Shown: piece after piece, positions 27,673 through 36,434 of the stretch
How positions within the stretch are numbered: position 1 is the stretch's first letter
Layout of the letters: every line of letters begins with the position of its first letter
Translations under genes and position numbers: made by a program
Notes under the pieces: generated by a model
Told to the model about the DNA's origin: nothing
Databases searched by the model: none
What the model saw: only the letters and a program-made list of their open reading frames with translations
Assembly (NCBI GenBank): GCA_028345065.1
Contig: JAOMCN010000011.1
Span: 1-49,007 of the forward strand
Source of the DNA: Rhodospirillales bacterium
GTDB taxonomy: Bacteria > Pseudomonadota > Alphaproteobacteria > Rhodospirillales > UBA2165
Length of the DNA: 49,007 bases
Direction: 5' to 3'

Positions 27673-28359
27673 ATGAACCAACCTCTTCCGAAGCTGGCCA
27701 TTATTGGCGGCACGGGTGCCCTAGGAAGCGGTCTAGCGAAGCGATGGGCTCAAGCCGGTTATCCGATAATTATCGGATCACGCTCGAGCGAAAAAGCTAG
27801 TCTTGCCGCAGAGGAAATCACGTCTCAAAATCATACCATTTCTGTGATCGGAACAGATAACCACACCGCAGCTGTCCAGGGCGAAGTTATCGTAATTGCA
27901 GTGCCCTTTTCCAGTCATGCCGAAATTTTGCATAGTATTAAAGACACAGTTTCCGAAAAGATTGTTGTGGATACTACTGTACCCTTAAAACCGCCAAAAG
28001 TCGGGACCGTACAATTACCTGAAGCAGGGTCAGCCGCAATTATTACACAACAACTATTAGGTGCTGAAACCAAGGTAGTGTCTGCATTACACAACGTTGC
28101 CGCACACAAATTACATGACCAAGAGCCCATAGATTGCGACGTTCTAGTGTGCGGTAATATAAAGACGGCCCGAGAAGTTGTTATTGGACTTATTCAAGCA
28201 CTTGGAATGCGCGGTCTACATGCCGGACCAATTGAAAATTCCGTCGCAATCGAGGCGATGACGTCGGTACTCATTACGATTAACCGCCTTTACAAGGTAG
28301 CTGATGCAGGTTTTAAGATTACCGGCGATTTAATTTCCGGCGAGAAGGAAAACATTTGA
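27673..28359 (+). CDS. npdG: NADPH-dependent F420 reductase
   Basis: A protein of 228 residues. The opening LAIIGGTGALGSGLAKRWAQ is a Rossmann loop, and IIIGSRSSEKA provides the NADP-specifying Ser-Arg. The later VIVIAVPFSSHAEIL and VVSALHNVAAHKL segments are typical of F420:NADP oxidoreductases (Fno/NpdG). It transfers hydride between NADPH and coenzyme F420, giving the cell F420H2. It lies directly before cofE and cofD, which supports this over other small Rossmann reductases such as ferric reductase-like relatives. It follows the HyuAB gene by 82 bases. Confidence 0.87.
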   Translation: MNQPLPKLAIIGGTGALGSGLAKRWAQAGYPIIIGSRSSEKASLAAEEITSQNHTISVIGTDNHTAAVQGEVIVIAVPFSSHAEILHSIKDTVSEKIVVDTTVPLKPPKVGTVQLPEAGSAAIITQQLLGAETKVVSALHNVAAHKLHDQEPIDCDVLVCGNIKTAREVVIGLIQALGMRGLHAGPIENSVAIEAMTSVLITINRLYKVADAGFKITGDLISGEKENI

Positions 28360-28426
28360 AGGCGGTACCTTGCAAATGCATTAAGCGTACAATAATTAAT
28401 TCGGTTTGTTTATTGGGGTTGGGCGC

Positions 28427-29185
28427 ATGCATGTCATAGCCATACCGGATTTCCCAGTAATAGAACCCCAAGATGATTTGGCATCGACAGTAATTGCCAC
28501 GATCGAGATAGCAGGCATAGAAGTATTAAACGGTGATATCTTGGTCATCGCTCAAAAAATCGTATCCAAATCTGAAAATCGTTACGTTGATCTAAGTTCT
28601 GTTCAACCATCTGAAAACGCTCAACGTCTGGCAAAATTAGTGGACAAGGATCCGCGTTTGGTGCAGGTCATCCTCTCTGAATCGAGTGAAGTAGTGCGAC
28701 ACAGTCCCGGTGTCTTAATAGTTGAACATCGGCTTGGTTACATCATGGCGAATGCCGGCGTCGACGCCTCAAACTTGTCAAAGACTTGCGATGAGAAAGA
28801 ACGGGTTCTTCTTTTACCCCGTAACCCCAATGCAACCTGCCTTCAATTCCGCAAGGATTTTGAAGATGCTTTTGATCGGCGCATTGGCGTGATCATAAGT
28901 GATAGTGTTGGCCGGGCCTGGCGCAACGGTTCTATTGGAATGGCTCTCGGTGTCGCTGGTCCGCCAGCTTTGTGGGATCGTGTGGGTGATGAAGACCTTT
29001 ATGGTCGCCCATTAGGTGTTACCGAAGTTGGCTTTGCCGATCAGGTCGCAGCTGCTGCAGCGCTTGTTATGGGCGAGGGTAATGAGGGTCTTCCGGTCAT
29101 CAAGGTGAGTGGATTAGATTGGCAACCTGTAGATACCAACGCCGATGCTCTGCTTCGCCCTAAAGAGAGAGACCTATTCAGATAA
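28427..29185 (+). CDS. cofE: coenzyme F420-0:L-glutamate ligase (CofE)
   Basis: A protein of 252 residues that adds glutamate to F420-0 with GTP. Signatures are GDILVIAQKIVSKSENR near the N-terminus and IISDSVGRAWRNGSIGMALG followed by DLYGRPL, matching the metal/GTP-binding segments of CofE. The ATG at 28427 is chosen, with GGGG upstream; the frame opens at 28406. Its length matches the stand-alone archaeal-type CofE. The C-terminal nitroreductase-like domain of actinobacterial FbiB is absent. It precedes cofD by 20 bases. Confidence 0.93.
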   Translation: MHVIAIPDFPVIEPQDDLASTVIATIEIAGIEVLNGDILVIAQKIVSKSENRYVDLSSVQPSENAQRLAKLVDKDPRLVQVILSESSEVVRHSPGVLIVEHRLGYIMANAGVDASNLSKTCDEKERVLLLPRNPNATCLQFRKDFEDAFDRRIGVIISDSVGRAWRNGSIGMALGVAGPPALWDRVGDEDLYGRPLGVTEVGFADQVAAAAALVMGEGNEGLPVIKVSGLDWQPVDTNADALLRPKERDLFR

Positions 29186-29205
29186 ATAATTTTCGAATAT
29201 AAAAC

Positions 29206-30192
29206 ATGACAAATAATACAACCAAAGTTCCAAAGGAAAAGAACAGGTCTCCCGTGGTTGCACTTTGTGGGGGTGTTGGAGGGGCAAAACTTGCTCTTGG
29301 TTTGTATCGTGTCCTAGCCCCCAACAATTTAACGTTGGTTATTAATACCGGCGACGACTTTGAGCATTTGGGTCTATTTATCTCACCAGATATTGACACC
29401 GTGACTTATACTTTGGCGGATAAGAACAATCTTGAAACCGGATGGGGCCACCGCGACGAAACGTGGAATTTTATGTCTGCAATTTCCACGCTCAAGGGAG
29501 AAACCTGGTTTGCCCTTGGTGACCGTGACCTTGCAATACACGTGGAACGATCAAGACGTCTAAGATCATCAGAATTGTTGAGCAACATTACTGGCGACAT
29601 TGCCGGCAATTTTGGTATAGACGCTCAACTTCTTCCCATGACCAATGACCCAGCGGCAACAATCATCTTAACTTCTGCAGGTCATCTTAATTTTCAGGAT
29701 TATTTTGTTCGCATGAAGTGTAAGCCCGTTATCAAACAAGTTGTCTACGACGAAGCTTCAGTAGCGACACCCAATCCAGATGTTTTAACTGCGCTAAATC
29801 AAGCAGAATTGCGCGCGATTATATTGTGTCCGTCAAACCCGTTTCTCAGTATGGATCCAATACTTGCGGTACCGGGCATTCGCGAAGCTATGGTAACATC
29901 ACCAGCACCAGTCATTGGAGTATCTCCAATAATTAACGACCAGGCCATTAAGGGGCCAACTTCTAAGATAATGTCAGAGCTTTCCCTCCCATCATCAGTA
30001 CAAGCGATAGCCGAACATTATGGCGTTTTATTGGATGGCTTTGTTATTGATACTGCAGATCAGGATCAGTCGAATGAAATCCACACCTCAGTAATGAGTT
30101 CAAATATCCTGATGAACAGTCTTAAAGATCGAGAAAATTTGGCTCTTGAAGTCCTCGCCTTTGCAGACGCCATAACAACTAAAAAAAACTGA
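29206..30192 (+). CDS. cofD: 2-phospho-L-lactate transferase (CofD/FbiA)
   Basis: A protein of 328 residues with the defining N-terminal CGGVGGAKLALGL loop and NTGDDFEHLGLFISPDIDT, both hallmarks of CofD/FbiA. It joins a phospholactyl or phosphoenolpyruvyl group to FO, giving (dehydro-)F420-0, the substrate of CofE. No clear Shine-Dalgarno is visible, so translation may depend on cofE. The guanylyltransferase CofC/FbiD that makes its activated substrate was not found in this window. Confidence 0.94.
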   Translation: MTNNTTKVPKEKNRSPVVALCGGVGGAKLALGLYRVLAPNNLTLVINTGDDFEHLGLFISPDIDTVTYTLADKNNLETGWGHRDETWNFMSAISTLKGETWFALGDRDLAIHVERSRRLRSSELLSNITGDIAGNFGIDAQLLPMTNDPAATIILTSAGHLNFQDYFVRMKCKPVIKQVVYDEASVATPNPDVLTALNQAELRAIILCPSNPFLSMDPILAVPGIREAMVTSPAPVIGVSPIINDQAIKGPTSKIMSELSLPSSVQAIAEHYGVLLDGFVIDTADQDQSNEIHTSVMSSNILMNSLKDRENLALEVLAFADAITTKKN

Positions 30193-30601
30193 TCACATCA
30201 AATAAGACGGTATGATGTTCCCACGTAAACCACTTAATTTAGGTCTATTTGTTTTAATAATCTACGTAAATTTGTGTTTAAAGAGAACTACCAAGGATTA
30301 CGTTAACGATTTTTAGAAAAGAATGCCCAATCAAGTTCATCGTCATATTGAGGGAAATGTGAAGCCACATCTCGGTTTCTTTTTGACTCCATGGTTACGA
30401 TGTCAAAACTTATTATATGGAAATTTTTGAAAAGTTGTTTAAATGGATTCGGAAAAATTTCTGAGATAATTTAGGGATACCCATTTTTCGTAAAATTGCC
30501 AAACCTCTCTCGACCGTTTAAAGAACTCCAGGGCCTAAAAATAAACAAAAGCCCGACAACTAGTAGAATTGTCGGGCTAACAATGCAGGAATTCATTCGA
30601 A
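30193..30601. other. 409-bp intergenic region
   Basis: AT-rich and without a gene I can support. A 29-codon minus-strand frame (30303-30392, ATG start) is too short to judge. A strong hairpin lies at 30550-30578, just before the next gene. No convincing promoter was assigned, although this gap probably holds the promoter of the downstream PLP enzyme operon. Confidence 0.5.
30550..30578. promoter_or_regulatory. 10-bp hairpin just upstream of the PLP enzyme gene
   Basis: A perfect inverted repeat AGCCCGACAA (30550-30559) and TTGTCGGGCT (30569-30578) with a 9-base loop. Read on the minus strand it is followed by TTTGTTTAT and looks like a terminator. On the + strand it has no T-tract and ends 23 bases before the start codon. 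It may shape the 5' UTR or stop antisense transcription. Confidence 0.6.
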
Positions 30602-32092
30602 ATGACGCCATTTGATCTTGCGAAGGATATTATTGACAAAAATAATTACGAAAGTGCCGTGAACCATCTTGGACGCGCTAAAGTTGTATTGCCAACATTT
30701 TCTGAATTGGCTAACCCCGAAAGTTTGGATCAATCCATACAAAAATTGTGCAGCGATATCTCCGCAGATGAACCCAATTCGGCAAATCTTTTTCGAGTAC
30801 ACTGGTACAATAATGAGGGGCGAAACGGGCTAACCGAGGTTCCTGGCTATTTCGTTCTTGAGAGTGATTTTACAGGTGTCGATGCGCCAATCGTCGTCGT
30901 TCTTGGTGACCGCTTTCCAATGATTAATGCTCACAAAGTACTTGCAGCATATGCGTGCCTTGTAACACGTCTGATAACCGGCCAATTCAATCCGGCTGAA
31001 GACAGAGCAATTTGGCCATCAACTGGCAACTATTGTCGAGGTGGTATTGCAATTTCCAGAATTTTAGGTTGCCGGGGCGTCGCCGTACTTCCAGAAGGAA
31101 TGAGCCAAGAACGTTTCGATTGGTTGGATAACTGGGTGACCGAACCCACTGACATTGTCCGCACACCCGGTTCAGAAAGCAACGTAAAAGAAATTTATGA
31201 TAAATGTGCAGAACTATCAAAAAATCCTGAAAACATTATTCTTAACCAATTTTCGGAATTTGCAAATTACCTCATAAACTACCAATGCACAGGGGGTGCA
31301 CTTAATCACGTTTTTACTCATCTTCAGGAACGAAATAACCAGTTATCCCTCGCCGCATTTGTTGCAGGGACGGGATCAGGTGGCACACTGGGCGCCGGAG
31401 ACTACCTAAAAGATGAACAAGGCACTCTAATTGTAGCCGTCGAACCCGAAGAGTGTCCGACGATGCTTTATAATGGTTTTGGCGAACACAATATACAGGG
31501 CATTGGCGACAAGCATATTCCCTTGATTCAGAATGTGATGAACACAGACATAGTCGCCGCCGTTTCTGATAAAGGTTCTGACTGTCTAAATGTTCTATTT
31601 AACACCAAGATTGGACACGAATACTTAATTAATCGTCGGAAGTTAAGTTCCAATACGGTCAATAAACTAACCAAATTAGGGCTCTCGGGAATTGCCAATG
31701 TCCTAGCCGCAATTAAGACCGCTCGTTTACTTGAACTATCGAAGAACGATGCAGTGATAACGGTTGCCACTGACAGTGGCGCACTTTACTCGAGCGAGAA
31801 AATTTCCACCGAAAGTAAAATATTCCCCGATGGCTTTGATCTAGTTTCTGCAGGAGAAACCTACGCCCGGTACTTGTTAGGCACGCAGAGTGATCATATT
31901 CTCGAAACAACACACAGGGATCGCAATAGAATTTTTAATTTGGGTTACTACACCTGGGTAGAACAACAGAACATATCACTTAACGAATTTGAGAGCCGTA
32001 GGGACCAGCGTTTTTGGCAAAAGTTGCATCAACTTCTCCCGATTTGGGATGAAATGATCCGAGAATTTAACAAACGCTCAGGTTCGGTTTAG
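30602..32092 (+). CDS. PLP-dependent enzyme of the cysteine synthase / tryptophan synthase beta fold
   Basis: A fold-type II PLP enzyme of 496 residues. The Schiff-base lysine is K112 in NAHKVLAAYA, the substrate-carboxylate loop is STGNYCRGG (140-148), and the phosphate-binding glycine loop is GTGSGGTLG (256-264). IQGIGDKHIP mirrors the IQGIGAGFIP of cysteine synthases. It is about 150-190 residues longer than ordinary CysK, with an N-terminal extension of about 80 residues and a long C-terminal tail. Members catalyse beta- or gamma-elimination/replacement. AGGA lies about 11 bases upstream. It opens a run with a CoA-transferase and an LLM enzyme; the true substrate is unknown. Confidence 0.82.
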   Translation: MTPFDLAKDIIDKNNYESAVNHLGRAKVVLPTFSELANPESLDQSIQKLCSDISADEPNSANLFRVHWYNNEGRNGLTEVPGYFVLESDFTGVDAPIVVVLGDRFPMINAHKVLAAYACLVTRLITGQFNPAEDRAIWPSTGNYCRGGIAISRILGCRGVAVLPEGMSQERFDWLDNWVTEPTDIVRTPGSESNVKEIYDKCAELSKNPENIILNQFSEFANYLINYQCTGGALNHVFTHLQERNNQLSLAAFVAGTGSGGTLGAGDYLKDEQGTLIVAVEPEECPTMLYNGFGEHNIQGIGDKHIPLIQNVMNTDIVAAVSDKGSDCLNVLFNTKIGHEYLINRRKLSSNTVNKLTKLGLSGIANVLAAIKTARLLELSKNDAVITVATDSGALYSSEKISTESKIFPDGFDLVSAGETYARYLLGTQSDHILETTHRDRNRIFNLGYYTWVEQQNISLNEFESRRDQRFWQKLHQLLPIWDEMIREFNKRSGSV

Positions 32093-32153
32093 GTTACTTA
32101 ACGTTCATGTCTCTAGTAGGTGAACTGGCTAATAGACATTAATAATTGTGTTT

Positions 32154-32160
32154 GGGAGGA
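32154..32160 (+). promoter_or_regulatory. ribosome-binding site supporting a TTG start
   Basis: GGGAGGA five bases before TTG at 32166. The in-frame GTG at 32148 overlaps this site and is therefore unlikely to be the true start. Confidence 0.7.
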
Positions 32161-32165
32161 ATATA

Positions 32166-33119
32166 TTGACTCAGAATTACCTAGACCTCAGAGCGGCAAC
32201 AGAAGCGCGTGATCGAAGTTTGCGTTCAAAAGTTATGACTTTGGAAAAGGCCACTGAAATCGTTCAGGATGGTGACCACATCGCAATTGGGGGGTGCACG
32301 GCATCTCGCACGCCATTAGCGATGATATGGGCATTAATTCGAGCAAAAAAAAATGATCTGTCTATTTCCCGAAGCATCGTGTCGACTGAGGGTGACTTAC
32401 TCTTTGGCTCTGGCATATGCGATCACATCATTACCAGTTGGTTTAGCCAGGGTATCGTATGGGGCATCTCAAAAGTCATGAGAAGTTATACAGAAACAAA
32501 ACGTGCCAAATTCGAGGAGTGGAGCCACATGTCTCTTGGCCTTCGTTATCGCGCAGGCGCAATGGGCATACCATTCATGCCAACCAGAGCTATGATGGGC
32601 TCCGATGTTGCCAATCAGTTGGAAAATTTAAGGGAAATCGAATGCCCGTTTACCGGCGATAAACTACTTTTGGTTCCTGCATTAAACCCGGATGTCGCAT
32701 TGATCCATGTGCAACGCTGCGATGAATACGGCAATGCCCAAATCGACGGCCTACAGTTTATGGACCTTGATTTGGCTATGGCAGCAAATAAAGTGATTTT
32801 AACAACTGAGAACATAGTTTCGAATGACCAAATTCGGAGAAGACCTGATCAGACAAAGATCCCGTTCTTAACGGTTGATGCGGTGGTTGAAGTACCTTAC
32901 GGCGCAGCGCCACATGAATGTTATGGAATGTACGAACCTTTTTTCAAGCACATGGACGATTACGCAGACTTGACCAAAGATGACCCTGATAATGGCGTCG
33001 CCAAGTACTTGGATCGTTATTACTACGAACCTTCAAATTGGCCAGAATACCTAAGTTTGCTTGGTGTAGAACAAATGTTGGATGCGACCCGTCGTGGCAG
33101 GAGTATCTATGATGTCTGA
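32166..33119 (+). CDS. CoA-transferase subunit A (glutaconate CoA-transferase-like)
   Basis: A protein of 317 residues of CoA-transferase family I, alpha type. DGDHIAIGGCTASRTPLAMI is the N-terminal CoA-transferase motif. EEWSHMSLGLRYRAGAMGIP and FMPTRAMMGSD match glutaconate CoA-transferase subunit A. The TTG start at 32166 is chosen from the ribosome-binding site. It overlaps the subunit B gene by eight bases. In some relatives, such as IpdA of steroid-ring degradation, the pair hydrolyses or opens a ring of a CoA ester instead of transferring CoA. The motifs visible do not separate these. Confidence 0.88.
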   Translation: MTQNYLDLRAATEARDRSLRSKVMTLEKATEIVQDGDHIAIGGCTASRTPLAMIWALIRAKKNDLSISRSIVSTEGDLLFGSGICDHIITSWFSQGIVWGISKVMRSYTETKRAKFEEWSHMSLGLRYRAGAMGIPFMPTRAMMGSDVANQLENLREIECPFTGDKLLLVPALNPDVALIHVQRCDEYGNAQIDGLQFMDLDLAMAANKVILTTENIVSNDQIRRRPDQTKIPFLTVDAVVEVPYGAAPHECYGMYEPFFKHMDDYADLTKDDPDNGVAKYLDRYYYEPSNWPEYLSLLGVEQMLDATRRGRSIYDV

Positions 33120-33882
33120 GGAATTACCTTATTCAGCCTCAGAAATGCTTTCTGTTATGAGTGGTCGCCTGCTGACAGATGGTCAAACGGTTTTCGCTGG
33201 TGTCGGAATACCGCTTCTTGCTGCAACCTTAGCTCAACGTATACACGGCCCCGGTATAACAATTCTATTCGAGGGTGGAACTCTAGGGCCGTTCGTCGTT
33301 CCTGGTGAATTACCGGCATCCACAAATGAGCAGAGATGCACCCGGCGTGCTAACATGCTTCTCAGTATCACGGATGTATTGTTACTGTTACAACGGGGGT
33401 ATGTTGACGTTGGATTTATGGGTGGCGCCCAGATTGATCGCTACGGTAATTTAAACAGTTCGTTCATCGGATCTCCTGAAAATCCATCAGTTCGCTTACC
33501 CGGCACTGGCGGCGGGAACGACATTTCAAGTTTGACTCAGATGATAGTAGCCATAAAACATGAAAAAAGAAGGTTCGTCGAAAAAGTTGACTTCGTCACC
33601 AGCCCTGGTTTTCTCACCGGGAACTCTACACGTCACGATACCGGTCTAATTTCTGGAGGAATGTATCGCGTGGTAACTGACCTCGCCATCATGGGATTTG
33701 ATGAAATGACAAAAAGTATGAAAGTGGAGGCGCTCCATCCTGGAGTGACTGCAGAGGAGGTACGCGACAATACGGGGTTTGATATCCTGATCGGCAAAGA
33801 CGTTAGTGTCACCAAAGCTCCTACCGATGAAGAATTAAGTGTATTGAGACACCTGGATCCGGATCGGGTATACATCGCTTGA
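33112..33882 (+). CDS. CoA-transferase subunit B
   Basis: A protein of 256 residues, the beta partner of the preceding gene. VFAGVGIPLLAATLAQRIHG, ILFEGGTLGPF (a candidate catalytic Glu) and the QRGYVDVGFMGGAQID-YGNLNSS segment match glutaconate CoA-transferase subunit B and IpdB-like proteins. AGGAG at 33099-33103 fits the ATG at 33112; the neighbouring ATG at 33109 is also possible. The overlap of the two subunit genes suggests coupled translation and equal amounts. The pair forms a heteromeric enzyme on an unknown acyl-CoA. Confidence 0.87.
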   Translation: MSEELPYSASEMLSVMSGRLLTDGQTVFAGVGIPLLAATLAQRIHGPGITILFEGGTLGPFVVPGELPASTNEQRCTRRANMLLSITDVLLLLQRGYVDVGFMGGAQIDRYGNLNSSFIGSPENPSVRLPGTGGGNDISSLTQMIVAIKHEKRRFVEKVDFVTSPGFLTGNSTRHDTGLISGGMYRVVTDLAIMGFDEMTKSMKVEALHPGVTAEEVRDNTGFDILIGKDVSVTKAPTDEELSVLRHLDPDRVYIA

Positions 33883-33931
33883 AAAAAATTTATTTTCCAA
33901 TAACTAAAATTTCCAATACAGGGGATAACTG

Positions 33932-34891
33932 ATGACTGAATTTTCCAACACATTTGGACTTACAATGCGGAACTTTCAAAAATTTCCAGAGCAACCAGAT
34001 GCACAAGAACTGATCGAATTTGGAATTAGGGCGGAGAAACTAGGATATGATTCTTTGTGGGTATGGGACCATGTACTTCTTGGCGTTGACCCTCATTTTC
34101 CCATTATTGATGCACTATCACTTTTGACGGCAATCTCCGTCGGCACAAAATCAATTAATTTGGGCACCGGCATTTTAGTGCTTCCTGTTCGGAACCCTGT
34201 ACTTCTGGCAAAGCAGCTCTCTAGTATGGATCTGATTTCCGGTGGACGACTTCTGTTGGGAATGGCGTCAGGCTGGTATAAACGAGAATTTGATGCTCTG
34301 GGCGTCCCCTTTAATCAACGCGGAAAGATTATGGACGAAAACCTGGACATTATAACCCGACTTTGGCGAGAGGACATGGTAACCGCAGAAATTGGCCCCT
34401 ATAATATGCGCGAATCAGTGATGTTCCCCAAGCCCGTAAAAAAAGAAGGGCCGCCAATCCTGATAGGTGGTTACGTAGATCGGGTATTAAAACGGGCAGC
34501 CGTCAACGCTGATGGCTGGTTAACCTATTTTTACACACCCGACGGTTTCACTAAATCCTGGAACAAGATTGTTAATTTTGCCGAAGAGGCAGGTAAAGAC
34601 CCATCCGCCTTATTAAACTGTAATCAATTGCCAATAATGGTCGGGGATACACGAGAAGAAGTTGAAGCGCCGATGCTTGAATGGCTTACAACTGAATGGG
34701 ATTTTGCATCTTGGAGCGATTCTACTGTCGATAGCGCAATAATGGGAACGGTTGACGATTGTGTCGAACAACTTCAAGCTCAAATCGACGTTGGCGTTCA
34801 AAAGCTCATCTTTGTGCCCTATAAATACGAAACCGAGCAAGTGGAAGCGATTGCCAATGATATTATCCCCCGTCTTCGGAATGGACGCTAA
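33932..34891 (+). CDS. F420-type luciferase-like (LLM class) oxidoreductase
   Basis: A TIM-barrel protein of 319 residues. The pattern RAEKLGYDSLWVWDHVLL, GTGILVLPVRNPVLLAKQ, and SGGRLLLGMASGWYKREFDALG is typical of F420-dependent LLM oxidoreductases. It is accordingly expected to bind F420 rather than FMN, which agrees with F420 biosynthesis genes a few kilobases away. GGGG lies about 11 bases upstream of the ATG. It follows the CoA-transferase pair by 49 bases and may reduce or dehydrogenate an intermediate of that pathway. The cofactor choice is inference from motifs. Confidence 0.85.
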   Translation: MTEFSNTFGLTMRNFQKFPEQPDAQELIEFGIRAEKLGYDSLWVWDHVLLGVDPHFPIIDALSLLTAISVGTKSINLGTGILVLPVRNPVLLAKQLSSMDLISGGRLLLGMASGWYKREFDALGVPFNQRGKIMDENLDIITRLWREDMVTAEIGPYNMRESVMFPKPVKKEGPPILIGGYVDRVLKRAAVNADGWLTYFYTPDGFTKSWNKIVNFAEEAGKDPSALLNCNQLPIMVGDTREEVEAPMLEWLTTEWDFASWSDSTVDSAIMGTVDDCVEQLQAQIDVGVQKLIFVPYKYETEQVEAIANDIIPRLRNGR

Positions 34892-35228
34892 AATGAACTA
34901 ACGGAGCGCGGGTAAGGTAGTTTAATAGGTTTGAGTAATTTAACACATTGTGGCGTTATCACACTAAAAACAGGATTTTGATGTAGAGGCTAATTTTACG
35001 TTAGCATGTGATCTTTAAGCTGATGAACTGCCGAAACCCAAAACACACAAGTTGCTTTCTATTTTCATTCAACACGTTGATAACGACCTACCAGAGTGAA
35101 TAATCCACGTCTCGATCAAACCCATTTCAAATAAAACTGCTTCGGAGTTCCGGAACGCGTCAACTCGCCACGTGAGGAATGCAGATTACAAATATTTGCA
35201 AACCATCACTTTTGTCTGACGATACCGT
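34892..35228. other. 337-bp convergent intergenic region
   Basis: Lies between the stops of the LLM gene (+) and the CoxS-CoxG fusion gene (-). I see no coding frame of interest, no GC-rich hairpin with a T-tract, and no repeat. Confidence 0.5.
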
Positions 35229-36434
35229 TCACTTTCCAATCAGTCGGCGAATGAACGACAAAATCCGACCCCATAATACAGATCTTACGTACTTTCCGGC
35301 ATCCAGAGTATCAGCCATATCCGCCACCTTTGCACCGGACAAAAGCGCTTCCAAATTTCCGGCAAATTTCTTTGTGAGGTGATCAGCAACGTTCCTGAGG
35401 AGACCAGACCGGCTAAATTGCGCAAATGGGCCTGCCAACAAAAATTTCACCGAGACCGAAACTTTTGACACTTCATCTTCAGTCGCATGGATTTGATAAG
35501 CAATTATCGCGCGGGCACGTGACGCGCTTATGGGGTCACGTCCAACACCGCGGACAATAGCGCTGTAATTTTCATTATCGCGTTCGATTTCGACCAAGCC
35601 TGAAAAGGCTGATGTAATGGGACCGAGCTTGATGGTAACCTCGCCTTCTGCCTGCCCGTTTACGGGTGTGGTTGTCAAAAGGGCACCCGGCACGCAGTGA
35701 GCAACCTCCTCGAGATTCTCAAATAAACGCCATACCGTGGTGCGGGAATATCTCACTTCAAACGATTGCAGCAATTCGACGCCTTGGGCGTCAACGGCCT
35801 CCCAATCTTCGCCTGATAAGTCGTTTTGCTGCGTTTGCGTAGCCGGTTGTTGCTGTCTTGGAGGGAACGTCTGCCGTCCGTGGGTCTTGATAGATTTAGA
35901 CTTTGGGACAGACCGATGGCTCCCCACCGGCCCCAGTTTCTCAGATGTTGGCGCCCGGGTCAGGGGGACCGCCCGGTGCTTTTCCAGTACACTGTTAATC
36001 GCTGAAATTATACCAACATAGCCTGTGCATCGGCAAAGATTTCCCGACAATTCCAACCGCAACCGATTTTCATCCGCATGAGGTAATCGGGTCACAATAT
36101 CATATGCTGAAATTAGCATACCCGGTGTACAGTAACCACATTGGAGGGCATGATGTTCATGGAAAGCGGTGCGTAGTTCACTTATAACCGGATCATCTTC
36201 TAGGCCCTCAAGGGTAATTATTTCAGCACTTTCGCATGCGACGGCATAGGTGATGCAGGATCGTGCGGGGGCGCCATCGATGAGAACAGTACAGGCACCA
36301 CAGACGCCATGTTCGCAACCGATATGAGTCCCGGTCAGCCGTCCATCATCGCGGAGGTAATCGACGAGTGACCGGCGCGGTTCCACGTCAATTTCTCGTT
36401 GTGTGCCATTTATGGTAAGTGAAATTTGTGTCAT
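35229..36434 (-). CDS. fusion of a CoxS-type [2Fe-2S] subunit with a CoxG/SRPBCC domain
   Basis: A protein of 401 residues. Residues 1-155 form the small iron-sulfur subunit of a molybdenum hydroxylase. C40, C45, C48 and C60 bind the plant-type cluster; C99, C102, C134 and C136 (CGYC and CRC) bind the second. A Gln/Pro-rich linker (about 155-215) follows. The remainder is a CoxG-like SRPBCC domain: VWRLFENLEEVAHCVPGA, AEGEVTIKLGPITSAFSG and VSVKFLLAGPFAQFSR. In most genomes CoxG is a separate membrane-recruiting or maturation protein, so the fusion fixes it to the electron-transfer subunit. The start overlaps the FAD subunit stop by four bases. Confidence 0.9.
   Translation of the reverse strand: MTQISLTINGTQREIDVEPRRSLVDYLRDDGRLTGTHIGCEHGVCGACTVLIDGAPARSCITYAVACESAEIITLEGLEDDPVISELRTAFHEHHALQCGYCTPGMLISAYDIVTRLPHADENRLRLELSGNLCRCTGYVGIISAINSVLEKHRAVPLTRAPTSEKLGPVGSHRSVPKSKSIKTHGRQTFPPRQQQPATQTQQNDLSGEDWEAVDAQGVELLQSFEVRYSRTTVWRLFENLEEVAHCVPGALLTTTPVNGQAEGEVTIKLGPITSAFSGLVEIERDNENYSAIVRGVGRDPISASRARAIIAYQIHATEDEVSKVSVSVKFLLAGPFAQFSRSGLLRNVADHLTKKFAGNLEALLSGAKVADMADTLDAGKYVRSVLWGRILSFIRRLIGK

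Noticed and set aside
30303-30392. 29-residue minus-strand ORF after cofD
   Set aside because: Too short to judge without conservation data; no family resemblance.
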